From VXYK01 sp965221585 (GTDB lineage: Bacteria; Actinomycetota; Acidimicrobiia; Acidimicrobiales; Aldehydirespiratoraceae), in assembly GCA_965221585.1 (NCBI GenBank), contig OZ244898.1:1798001-1862000 (forward strand): a stretch of DNA of 64,000 bases, in the 5' to 3' direction. The position numbers and the translations under genes were made by a program. A model generated the notes under the pieces. The model was not told the DNA's origin, made no database searches, and saw only the letters and a list, made by a program, of their open reading frames with translations. Shown piece by piece: positions 29,648 to 37,453 of this stretch. Numbering within the stretch: the first letter of the stretch is position 1; each line of letters begins with the position of its first letter.

Positions 29648-30090
29648 GCACTGCAGGAACGGTTGCCGGAACCGCGTCACCAAGACCCCGCGATGACCGG
29701 GGCACCGTCTTGTTGCTGTTTCCCGCAGCACTGATGGTCATGGTGATCCTGGGCGCCATTGTCGTCGATGTCGGCTATACCACGATCCGCGGGCGCGAAC
29801 TCCGAGCAGTCGCGGCCTCAGCAGCCAACGACTCTCTGGGCGCCCTCGACATCGTGGAGTTGCGAGACAACGGCAACCTGGTGATCGACGAATCAGCGGC
29901 GCACACCATCGTCGCGCAGGCGATAGCGCTGGGCCCGCTCCCCGGCGCCCGAATAGTGGACATCGACATCCAGGGATTCGAGATCGCCGTCACTCTCGCG
30001 CTTGACCTTGAGCTGGTGATCGCGCCGGCGCTGGGAGACCTCAACCGGATTACGCTCACCCGGACCGCAAGGGCCGCCGTCATCGTCTAG
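29641..30090 (+). CDS. TadG/TadE-like membrane-anchored protein with Flp-type N-terminus
   Basis: A 149-residue protein from ATG 29641, overlapping the previous gene by 7 bases. The N-terminal DDRGTVLLLFPAALMVMVILGAIVVDVG matches the start of TadG-like proteins (split: hydrophobic helix about residues 22-45, with D-R-G just before it). A small extracytoplasmic domain with the RELRAVAASAANDS pattern follows. It lacks the von Willebrand domain of full TadG. It is the last gene of the tad run, converging on cysM 24 bases later. Confidence 0.65.
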   Translation: MLSTAGTVAGTASPRPRDDRGTVLLLFPAALMVMVILGAIVVDVGYTTIRGRELRAVAASAANDSLGALDIVELRDNGNLVIDESAAHTIVAQAIALGPLPGARIVDIDIQGFEIAVTLALDLELVIAPALGDLNRITLTRTARAAVIV

Positions 30091-30114
30091 CTGCGCCGCT
30101 CAGAAGCAGGCCGG

Positions 30115-31062
30115 TCAGAAATAGATCGTGTGTCTGGCCCTCTCGACCACCTCGTCGAGGTCGTCGGTCCAAGCGCCGAGCGACAGGTACTTCCAGCCGC
30201 CGTCGGCGGCGATGGTCACGATCGTCCCCCGGTCGATCCTCTCGGCGACTCGAACCGCTCCCGCCATCGACGCTCCGGTGGAAATGCCGCAGAAGATTCC
30301 CAACTCAGCCAGGCGACGCGTCCACTCCAAGGACTCGCGGGGACGCACGATGCGTTTGCCGTCGAGCAGGTCGACGCCGCCCCATCGTTCGAACACCGGG
30401 GGGATGTAGCCCTCATCGAGGTTGCGGAGCCCTTCGACGAGCTCACCGACGGGCGGTTCCACTGCCAGCACCTCGATGTCGGGATTCTGCTCCTTGAGGA
30501 ACCGGCCGACTCCCATCAGCGTGCCGCTGGTCCCCAGCCCGGCGACGAAGTGGGTCACATCGGGAACCTCGGCCCAAATCTCAGGACCGGTCGAGGTGTA
30601 GTGGACTCGAGGGTTGGCCTCGTTCTCGTACTGGTACAGGAAGACCCAGTCCGGGTTCTGCTGCGCCAAGTCTTGAGCACGGAGAACCGCGCCGTTGGAG
30701 CCCTCAGCACCCGGCGAATCAATGATCTCCGCGCCGAACACCTCGAGCATCTGCCGCCGCTCGACCGAGGTGTTGTCCGGCAGAACGATCTTCACCCGGT
30801 AGCCGCGGGTGCGCGCAATCATCGCCAGAGCTATCCCGGTGTTGCCTGAGGAGGGTTCAATGATCGTCGCCCCGGCACTGAGCGTGCCGTCGGCTTCCGC
30901 AGCCAACACCATCGAGCGGGCGATCCGGTCCTTCACCGAGCCGCCCGGATTCTGGCCTTCGAGCTTCAACAGGATTCTCGCCTCGGAGTTGGGACTCAAC
31001 GCGCTGACATCCACGATCGGCGTGTTGCCGATCAGGTCGATCACTGATGGGTAGACCGTCAC
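30115..31062 (-). CDS. cysM: PLP-dependent cysteine synthase, CysM type
   Basis: Makes cysteine from an activated serine. The 315 residues show the PLP lysine Lys44 in GGSVKDR, the SSGNTG loop (~71-76) and GLGTSGTLMG. The GLRNLDEGY segment (Arg213) matches the region that in Mycobacterium tuberculosis CysM binds O-phosphoserine, so O-phosphoserine is the likely substrate rather than O-acetylserine. The long C-terminal tail ending IYF also fits CysM. It overlaps the JAMM peptidase gene by 4 bases, reproducing the mycobacterial mec-cysM pairing. Confidence 0.88.
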   Translation of the reverse strand: MTVYPSVIDLIGNTPIVDVSALSPNSEARILLKLEGQNPGGSVKDRIARSMVLAAEADGTLSAGATIIEPSSGNTGIALAMIARTRGYRVKIVLPDNTSVERRQMLEVFGAEIIDSPGAEGSNGAVLRAQDLAQQNPDWVFLYQYENEANPRVHYTSTGPEIWAEVPDVTHFVAGLGTSGTLMGVGRFLKEQNPDIEVLAVEPPVGELVEGLRNLDEGYIPPVFERWGGVDLLDGKRIVRPRESLEWTRRLAELGIFCGISTGASMAGAVRVAERIDRGTIVTIAADGGWKYLSLGAWTDDLDEVVERARHTIYF

Positions 31063-31517
31063 GCGTCAACTCCGCTCAGGACCACGCTCACCGGTTCCTC
31101 GGTGATCTCGTCGCCCAGGATCCTGTAGCAGCGCAACGACGGGTCGGCGTGCTTGAGCGACACGATGACGAAGCGCCAAACACCGAAAGGATCGGAGACC
31201 GCAGCGTCGGCCACATCGGTCGGCGACGGGTAGTTCGTGGTGTGGGTATGGGAGTGCATCACCCCGATGACCGCCAAGCCGGCGTTATCGGCAGCCCTTT
31301 CAACACTCATGATCTCCGCCGGGTCGAGCTGATAGATCCGACTCGAGGCAGCGGCGTTGGTCATCGGAAAGAACCGCTCGACCCGGTCGGCGCCGTACTG
31401 GCCGACAAAAAGGCCGCAGGCCTCGTTGGGCAGCCCTGCAATCGCATGGCCGAGCATCTGCGCGTGAACCGAGGCGGGGATCTCCAGCACGCGCGCCAAG
31501 GGTAGCGCGACGCGCAC
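31059..31517 (-). CDS. mec: JAMM/MPN+ metallopeptidase (Mec-like, cysteine release)
   Basis: Zinc peptidase that, in mycobacteria, releases cysteine from the C-terminus of the sulfur carrier CysO. The 152-residue protein has a complete JAMM motif: Glu32, His88-x-His90, Ser98 and Asp101 in VMHSHTHTTNYPSPTD. The start is GTG 31517. It overlaps cysM by 4 bases with no cysO between them. It diverges from smpB across 23 bases. Confidence 0.86.
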   Translation of the reverse strand: MRVALPLARVLEIPASVHAQMLGHAIAGLPNEACGLFVGQYGADRVERFFPMTNAAASSRIYQLDPAEIMSVERAADNAGLAVIGVMHSHTHTTNYPSPTDVADAAVSDPFGVWRFVIVSLKHADPSLRCYRILGDEITEEPVSVVLSGVDA

Positions 31518-31540
31518 TTCGCAGCATTAGCGTTGCAGCA

Positions 31541-32035
31541 ATGGCGAAGTCCAACAAACCACGCGACATACCTGCTGGTGCCACCACAGTGGCCACCAAC
31601 CGCGTGGCGCGCCGCGACTTCACGATCCTCGACTCCCTGGAGGTCGGGATCCAGTTGCGCGGCAGCGAGGTCAAGTCGCTGCGCGAAAGCAAGGTGCAGC
31701 TGGCCGAGAGCTACGCAATCATCTATCGCCGCGAGCTATGGCTCGTCGGGCTGCACATATCGGCGTACTCCCATTCCGCCGCCGCCTACGCCCACGAACC
31801 CGACCGGCGACGCAAGCTGCTCGCCCATCGCCGCGAGATCGACCGTTGGGCCTCGCGGCTCGATGGCGAGAAGCTCGCGCTAATTCCTCTGGCGCTCTAT
31901 TTCGTCGGTGGACGGGCAAAACTCAAGCTGGCGCTGGCCCGTGGCCGGACCCAGGCCGACCGCCGCCAGGACATCGCCAAACGCGACGCCGACCGTGAAG
32001 CGCAACGCGAGATGGCCCGCTCCCGCCACAGGTAG
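31541..32035 (+). CDS. smpB: SsrA-binding protein SmpB
   Basis: Binds tmRNA and delivers it to stalled ribosomes for trans-translation. The 164 residues include VATNRVARRDFTILDSLEVG, GSEVKSLRESKVQLAESYA and KLALARGR, then the basic C-terminal tail that mimics the tmRNA codon-anticodon duplex. The N-terminus is slightly longer than usual. Its RNA partner ssrA lies 2.2 kb downstream on the same strand, beyond the HD and P450 genes. Confidence 0.96.
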   Translation: MAKSNKPRDIPAGATTVATNRVARRDFTILDSLEVGIQLRGSEVKSLRESKVQLAESYAIIYRRELWLVGLHISAYSHSAAAYAHEPDRRRKLLAHRREIDRWASRLDGEKLALIPLALYFVGGRAKLKLALARGRTQADRRQDIAKRDADREAQREMARSRHR

Positions 32036-32084
32036 AATAAGCGCGCGCAAATAGGTGGGCATTCGTGACGCAAGACGTTGTTTC

Positions 32085-32129
32085 CCGCTCTTGGTTCGCT
32101 GCGCTCACCGGGCCGCTCGGGCCACGGCC
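32085..32129. repeat. Dispersed 45-bp repeat, copy B
   Basis: Identical over 45 bases to 5962-6006, in the same orientation. It lies in the 190-base gap between smpB and the convergent HD gene. The rest of this gap has no gene or hairpin that I can see. Both copies lie between genes, next to core translation genes. Confidence 0.9.
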
Positions 32130-32225
32130 CCGCAAATCAAGCCGTTGGCGCGCGAAGATCCTCAGCCAATTTACGGGGCCTCTAAACAGCGAAACAAGCA
32201 GCTGAGTCCATCACTTCGGGTTGAT

Positions 32226-32795
32226 TCAATCTTCGTACTTGGGGGTTCGGGAGAAGACCTCGTTGAGCAGCGGGACGAAGTCTTCGAGCGCCAGGTCGTC
32301 GTAGTCGGGGTCGAAGCAGTTCTGGTCGTAAGAAGCGCAGAAGTCGACGCAGCGGTCGTAATGCGGGGAATCCGCGTAACGTTCGCGCGCATCGCGGTCA
32401 CCGCCGAGGTGGTGATAGTAGTAATAGCCTTGGAACAGCCCGTGGTGGCGGACCACCCATGCGGTCTCGTCGTCGATGTAGGGGCTGAGAATCGCCGCTG
32501 CGACTTCGCTGTGGTTCGCTGGAGCGAGCACATCGCCGATGTCATGGAGCAAAGCTGCGACCACGAACTCATCGGGTTCACCGTTGCGCAACGCTCGGGT
32601 AGCGGACTGGCGACTATGGCGGGCCCGGTCTATCTGATACCCGAGCGTGGGTCCTTCGAGCAGCCGGAACGTGGTAAGCAGATGTTCGACGAGCATCTCT
32701 GAAGTGTGTCCCCGGTACAGCTTCTCAAGCTGGCGGTAATCCTCGGCGGTCCCGTCAGCCATCTCCGTCCAGTTCACGGTGAACGTCTCGGTCAT
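32226..32795 (-). CDS. HD-domain protein, PhnZ/MIOX-like
   Basis: A 189-residue HD-superfamily protein. Visible metal ligands are His60, His84-Asp85 (ALLHDIGD), His95 (PANHSE), His117-His118 and possible later acidic residues (FDPDYDD). The tyrosine/histidine-rich GYYYYHHLGGD segment and the pattern of ligands recall the mixed-valent di-iron oxygenases (PhnZ, myo-inositol oxygenase) more than phosphohydrolases; this is recollection, not a search result. It follows the P450 gene after 45 bases and is probably cotranscribed with it, so the two may act on one substrate. Confidence 0.7.
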   Translation of the reverse strand: MTETFTVNWTEMADGTAEDYRQLEKLYRGHTSEMLVEHLLTTFRLLEGPTLGYQIDRARHSRQSATRALRNGEPDEFVVAALLHDIGDVLAPANHSEVAAAILSPYIDDETAWVVRHHGLFQGYYYYHHLGGDRDARERYADSPHYDRCVDFCASYDQNCFDPDYDDLALEDFVPLLNEVFSRTPKYED

Positions 32796-32840
32796 CTCAA
32801 CTTGTCCCTCCTGGTTCCGATCCGCCCCCGCTAACCCCAG

Positions 32841-34076
32841 CTAATGACGTGGCGAGCCTGGGGGGAATGCCATTTTCATGATCCGCGGACCGCGCACCTG
32901 ACCGCCCGCCCACTTCATGGAGTCGGGGTCGCTGACGTGGAACTCCGGGATCCGTTCGAGCCAGACCCGCAGGGCGACGTTCATCTCCAGGCGGGCCAGG
33001 TTGGAGCCGGCGCAGCGGTGAATACCGGATCCGAACGCCACATGGCGGTTCCGTTGACGGTCGATAATGAACTCGTCGGGATTCTCGAAGTGTTCGGGGT
33101 CATGACAAGCCGCCGGGAAGTTCATCAGTACCTTGTCACCCGCTTTGATATGGACACCGCCGTACTCCACATCGGTGTCGGCTATCCGAGCCATGGTGAC
33201 CGGGGCGTAGTAGCGCAAGAACTCCTCGACCGCGGTGGGGAGAAGTTCTGGTTCGGCGTTGAGCCGGGCCAGGTCATCGGGGTTGGTTCCAAGGTGCCAC
33301 AGTGCTGATCCGATGGAACTCCAAGTGGTGTCGATCCCGGCCACCACCAGCAGGTTGGCGATTCCGATGACCACCTCGGGGGTGATCTTGGCGTCTTCGT
33401 CAAACGGCACCATGTGGAGCAGTTCGGTGAGCAGATCGTCTTGCGGGTCGGTCATCCTTCGCTGAACCTCCACGCCAAGGAAGCCAAGCAGTGCGTCACG
33501 GGCGGTCATGCGCTTCTCCGGATCCAGAAGACCCTCGCCCAGAAGGTCGTTGACCCAACTCACGAACGTGTCGGCCATCCCGGGATCGACGCCCAACAGG
33601 TGGGCGATGACCCTCGGCGGGATCTGCTGCGAGTAGTCCACGGCGGCATCACACTCGCCGTCCGCGATGAACCCGTCGATCAGCGAATGCGCCAACTCTT
33701 CGGTGTAACCGGTGTATCGGTCCACTGTCTTCGGGGAGAACGCGGGGAGGATCATGCGCCGGGTCCAGGTGTGGATCGGCGGGTCGGCTGTGATCGGTGC
33801 CGCCGCGATCTGCTGCTCGTATAGGGTCTGCTCGGGGAAGTCCGGCGGTGGCGGCATCACCAGCGGCGCTCGGGAGGAAAGCTCAGGCACCATCTTCGCC
33901 AGCGCGCGGATGTCGTCGAAACGGGTCGGGTTCCAGGAGCCCTTGAGTCGTTCGGTATGGGCGATCGGGCACTTCTCCCGCATCTCCCGCCAGATCGGTA
34001 CCGGATCCTCTATGTAGGCGGGGTCGCTGATGTCGTAGTCGGTGGTCCAGTCCGTGACTGGTGCGGGTTCAGACAT
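32841..34076 (-). CDS. Cytochrome P450
   Basis: Heme monooxygenase of 411 residues. It has the heme-binding loop FGSGIHRCAGSN, the I-helix AGIDTTWSS and the K-helix ExxR in EEFLRYYAP. ATG 34076 (MSEPAPVTDWTTDYD) is chosen because the frame continues upstream only through the divergent promoter and the ssrA gene. The substrate is unknown. It is divergent from ssrA (136 bases between starts) and lies upstream of the HD-domain gene. Confidence 0.92.
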   Translation of the reverse strand: MSEPAPVTDWTTDYDISDPAYIEDPVPIWREMREKCPIAHTERLKGSWNPTRFDDIRALAKMVPELSSRAPLVMPPPPDFPEQTLYEQQIAAAPITADPPIHTWTRRMILPAFSPKTVDRYTGYTEELAHSLIDGFIADGECDAAVDYSQQIPPRVIAHLLGVDPGMADTFVSWVNDLLGEGLLDPEKRMTARDALLGFLGVEVQRRMTDPQDDLLTELLHMVPFDEDAKITPEVVIGIANLLVVAGIDTTWSSIGSALWHLGTNPDDLARLNAEPELLPTAVEEFLRYYAPVTMARIADTDVEYGGVHIKAGDKVLMNFPAACHDPEHFENPDEFIIDRQRNRHVAFGSGIHRCAGSNLARLEMNVALRVWLERIPEFHVSDPDSMKWAGGQVRGPRIMKMAFPPGSPRH

Positions 34077-34212
34077 GTGCAAACGGTAACGCATCGGACT
34101 CGCTGTCGGGGACCCCTGCGGAGGTCTTTTTCTGCGGCATGTGTCATAGGGCCGGGTTACGCTTGAGGGATCCCTTCGGGGAACGCATTTTGACAATCGA
34201 CAACATGCACAA

Positions 34213-34603
34213 GGGGCTGATCGGTTTCGACGTTGGGACCGGGATGTGCCGACGTGCGACCGGAGTTGCTCAGACTCCAAAAACGGGGCACCAACAGAGA
34301 CGCCGATACGGACGATCTCGTTCTCGCCGCCTGATCCGTCAGTAGGTAGAGAATCATCGCGACCAGCAATGGCACGCGGGGCCTGACTGCCGCAGCCTGG
34401 CACCAGAAGCGGAAGTGGACAGCAGGGAAAGACCGCTGACTGACGGGAAAGACCCCTGACCCCAGAGAAAGTTCTGGTGGCGGGCCCTTGTGGCCCAGCT
34501 CACCCGGGAGCGTGGCAGCCATAAGCCACAGGCACGGGAATGGTCGTAGCGCGATGTCGCAACCACTCGACGGACGAGGGTTCGATTCCCTCCAGCTCCA
34601 CCA
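34213..34603 (+). ncRNA. ssrA: tmRNA (transfer-messenger RNA)
   Basis: Rescues stalled ribosomes with SmpB. The 5' end GGGGCTGATCGGTTTCGACG is the canonical tmRNA start, and the 3' end is a tRNA-like T arm (GAGGGTTCGATTCCCTC) followed by AGCTCC-A-CCA. The GGGGCT and AGCTCC ends pair (one G-U). CCA is encoded at 34601-34603. The length of 391 nt is normal for a one-piece tmRNA. The tag reading frame ends at TGA 34332-34334. The 3' end of this gene is a known integration hot spot, and an accessory island begins just after it. Confidence 0.95.
34287..34334 (+). other. tmRNA tag reading frame
   Basis: Read back from the TGA at 34332, the in-frame sequence encodes GTNRDADTDDLVLAA, with GGC at 34287 as the probable resume codon. 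The LAA end is the ClpXP recognition signal. The exact resume codon is inferred from the usual tag length; one codon either way is possible. Confidence 0.75.
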
Positions 34604-34777
34604 GAGGGTCTTGCGGGTTAGGTGTGCCTGGGTTCGGGAGTTAGCGCCAAATGGGGTTTTGGACGCGTCTCTCGCTTTGACATCAAAACCGGCGGTCAGC
34701 CGTAGAGAACATGCGTTCCATCAAGATCAAGCTACGCCCACATTCACTGATCTGGCTGGCATCTGCAGATTCCGCTG

Positions 34778-35584
34778 CTAGCCATCACCTCGTCGGTCGT
34801 CTTGCTGCCCTCTAGATTCGGTCATGCCCTTGAATGTTGCTGCACCATCTATCGACTCTAGTCGGTCGCTGAGTTGAGCGACCGAGGCAGTGAGCTTTTC
34901 GATCTGATCTTCCAGACTGCCTTCCTCGGTTCTCGTGAACCGAGCTGCAAGATTCGCGGTGACAACGCCGAATACGGTGATCCCCGAGAACATCAGAAAG
35001 GTCGCTGCAATCTTGCCGCCGGATGTCGTCGGTGATATATCTCCGTAACCGACGGTGGTCATCGTCACGACCGTCCACCATGCGGTCTCACCTAGAGAGT
35101 CGATATCTCCACCGCCGCCGTCCTCAAAGAACCAGACACCAATCGCCGAGACCCCGACCAGAGCGGAGGCGGCGACTACCACCCAACGACCCGACGTTTC
35201 AGACCAGACTCGTCTAACGGTCCGTCTGCCGCGTTCAACAAACGCAGCTAATCGAAGAACCTTCAGAACTTTCAGCACTCTCACCGACCGCAAGGCTCGC
35301 AATGGTGTTAGTACGGGGATCAAGGTCAAACCGACGATAGCGAAGTCGTACCATATGCTGGCCGCGTAACTCCTGCGGCCCGGCCCGTGAAGCACTAGCC
35401 GCGTACCTAGTTCTACGACGAAGATCGCGGTGATTGTCCAGTTCAATACAACAAATAGCAGTGGATGCAACGACTCAAAAACAAGAAGCGGGACACTTGC
35501 GAGCGCCAAAACCAACATCGGCAAATCTGCGCCTGCCTCCCAACGATTCAACGCGGCGGTCTGATCGCTGTGCGTACCGCTCAT
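34778..35584 (-). CDS. Voltage-gated potassium channel-like protein (6 TM)
   Basis: A 268-residue ion channel with the complete K+ selectivity filter TTVGYGD (176-182). Predicted segments are S1 (~21-38), S2 (~43-63), S3 (~79-92), an S4 with repeated Arg/Lys every third residue (LRALRSVRVLKVLKVLRL, 95-112), S5 (~134-152) and S6 (~190-215). A short coiled coil (EDQIEKLTASVAQLSDRLES) follows S6. The gene starts 12 bases after the stop of the DUF4209-like gene, with no Shine-Dalgarno, suggesting coupling. Base composition is visibly less G+C-rich than in the core genes. Confidence 0.88.
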   Translation of the reverse strand: MSGTHSDQTAALNRWEAGADLPMLVLALASVPLLVFESLHPLLFVVLNWTITAIFVVELGTRLVLHGPGRRSYAASIWYDFAIVGLTLIPVLTPLRALRSVRVLKVLKVLRLAAFVERGRRTVRRVWSETSGRWVVVAASALVGVSAIGVWFFEDGGGGDIDSLGETAWWTVVTMTTVGYGDISPTTSGGKIAATFLMFSGITVFGVVTANLAARFTRTEEGSLEDQIEKLTASVAQLSDRLESIDGAATFKGMTESRGQQDDRRGDG

Positions 35585-35596
35585 AGTCGAAGGAGT

Positions 35597-37378
35597 CTAT
35601 GGGTACTCTCGGCTGTCGACGTTGCCCTGTTCGCAAGGAGGCTCACAGAAACCAGAGTTCTTGATTTCTCGAAGCACGCAAACAACGTGGAACAGAATCG
35701 CGTACGCGATGCCATCGTCGACGTTGGGCGCGTGCCCGTGAGCGTACTGATTTCGGAGATTGAGTGACCATCCATCGACCAGGGCTGCCTCCAAGTACCA
35801 CGCGAACTCATCTTCGATGAGAGGACTGAGGTCATTGAGCAATGGTCCCAGTGGGCGTGTTTGCGGAAACGATTTGGATTTCAGTGCTGCCGTAGGAAGT
35901 CTGTAAGCGAGGCAGATGTCTCGGGTGATGTACTCAACAACCGGCCACAGGACGGCAACAGCGCTGCGAAGGTCTCCCACTTTCCAACGTTCATGCGCCG
36001 CGGCAATGGTCTTCACCGCTTCGGTGGGTATGACTTGGCCGAAGCACTCAGCAAACGTTTGGGGCATGTCGTAACGTTCGTCTAAGGACCGAACTATCGC
36101 CGGGCCAAAGAACCCAACGGTGCTAGTGATCTGTTCTGCTTTCATATCGCCGATGTCTGCTAGGTGGCGCTCTTCGCTACCACTTGGCAACGATACGCAC
36201 GTCCCATCTGGCCCAAAGCGAGTCTTGCCAATAATCGCCTGCAACGGCGCCACATTGTTTCGCTCGTTCACTAATCCCTCTATTGTCTCGGAATCGAGAT
36301 TTGGAATCAGGTACCTGGCAAACCGACTCAAGGCGTCTGACAAGGTGTCGTCACCCACTATGGGGGCGATCATTGATCGCATCGTTGCTTCGTCGACGGA
36401 GTACGACAGTTCGATGCACTCCATATCGCCGGACACCTCGGTCTGTTGAATTCGCACCGTTAAGCGTTCGGCGGTCCCGCGGTCATCGAGAGACAACGCA
36501 ACCTCGCGAGCGTGCTCAAGGAACGCGAGCCGTCGCAGACCGGTGGAGCGCTCGGCAGCCTGTTCAAACGCCTGAATGCGCTCCGCGCCAAGCCTGCGTT
36601 TGTCGGCTTCGTCGACCGACGCCTTGATAGCCAACAGGCGCAAATCCGAATCTCTCCAGGGATCGCCGCCGTATCGTTGCATAGCTTCCATGAGTCTTGT
36701 CTCGCAGTCGTAGCCAGCATCTATCAACACGGTGAGCGCCCTTCCAACAACACCAAAACTGTCGTCAGGCGACTCAAATATCTCCCGAGTCAATTCATCG
36801 AGTGCTTGTAGCGCGGCCTGTTTCAGTGGCTCGTTCTGGTTCCCCGACTCTTTCGACACCGCAACCGCGCGACCAAGCAAGGTACCGCGTTCGACCAGAT
36901 GCACTTCTGACACTGCCGCGGCTTGTGTGTACCCGCCAACAGCGGCCTTGATCCACTTCGCTCGGTCACCGTGCTTGCGCACCCATAGCAGATCAGCAAG
37001 CCGAGCCCGCGGCAACGGATGTAACGCTTCATCACCTGCGAAACTGACCCAGATGTCCAAGACATCAACTCCGACCTGTTCAAGTGGGATCGGAAACACG
37101 TTGTATCGACCGTCACCCGCGTTGAGCACAAACATCGGGGAATACGGCCCGCAGGAGAACGCCTCCTCCGGGACAAGCCCCTCGGGATCGATACTCAGGT
37201 GGTAGTTACAGGCAAACGACAGCGCTCGCCAGACAGGGTCATCAGGAGACTCTTTTGCGAGCTGTTGCAGGCGGTCTCCAAGACGCGACGTGTCAAAACC
37301 CTCTCCGCTCTCAGCGCTTGCCTCGACCAGCTCAGAGCAAACTCGGTTGATGACATAGGTGTAATTCATGGTAGACAC
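35597..37378 (-). CDS. Large protein with C-terminal HEPN-type (DUF4209-like) RNase motif
   Basis: A 593-residue soluble protein, mostly helical and rather acidic. No known domain was recognised in the first ~480 residues. The C-terminal ~110 residues look like the DUF4209 branch of the HEPN superfamily, with LRNQYAHGHAP (Arg542, Asn543, His547), the R-N-x3-H RNase pattern. HEPN proteins of this size are often abortive-infection effectors. It starts at GTG 37378 (or ATG 37369). It lies between the HEPN-MNT pair and the potassium channel, all on the same strand. The domain call is from memory of the motif. Confidence 0.6.
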   Translation of the reverse strand: MSTMNYTYVINRVCSELVEASAESGEGFDTSRLGDRLQQLAKESPDDPVWRALSFACNYHLSIDPEGLVPEEAFSCGPYSPMFVLNAGDGRYNVFPIPLEQVGVDVLDIWVSFAGDEALHPLPRARLADLLWVRKHGDRAKWIKAAVGGYTQAAAVSEVHLVERGTLLGRAVAVSKESGNQNEPLKQAALQALDELTREIFESPDDSFGVVGRALTVLIDAGYDCETRLMEAMQRYGGDPWRDSDLRLLAIKASVDEADKRRLGAERIQAFEQAAERSTGLRRLAFLEHAREVALSLDDRGTAERLTVRIQQTEVSGDMECIELSYSVDEATMRSMIAPIVGDDTLSDALSRFARYLIPNLDSETIEGLVNERNNVAPLQAIIGKTRFGPDGTCVSLPSGSEERHLADIGDMKAEQITSTVGFFGPAIVRSLDERYDMPQTFAECFGQVIPTEAVKTIAAAHERWKVGDLRSAVAVLWPVVEYITRDICLAYRLPTAALKSKSFPQTRPLGPLLNDLSPLIEDEFAWYLEAALVDGWSLNLRNQYAHGHAPNVDDGIAYAILFHVVCVLREIKNSGFCEPPCEQGNVDSREYP

Positions 37379-37453
37379 AACCGGCAGCGTAACGAACCCT
37401 CGCCCTTGACGGGTCTTAATATTGAGACGACTGTCGGCGGTCGCGGATGTCCG

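Noticed and set aside
34141..34212. TTGACA at 34190-34195 as the ssrA -35 box
   Set aside because: A -10 element at normal spacing would fall inside the mature tmRNA; the real promoter could not be assigned.
34077..34403. 109-codon upstream extension of the P450 gene
   Set aside because: It runs antisense through the ssrA gene and the divergent promoter; the P450 family N-terminus begins at 34076.
34604..34777. Possible integrase or att duplication after ssrA
   Set aside because: No integrase-like frame and no repeat of the tmRNA 3' end was found here; only the composition change supports an island.
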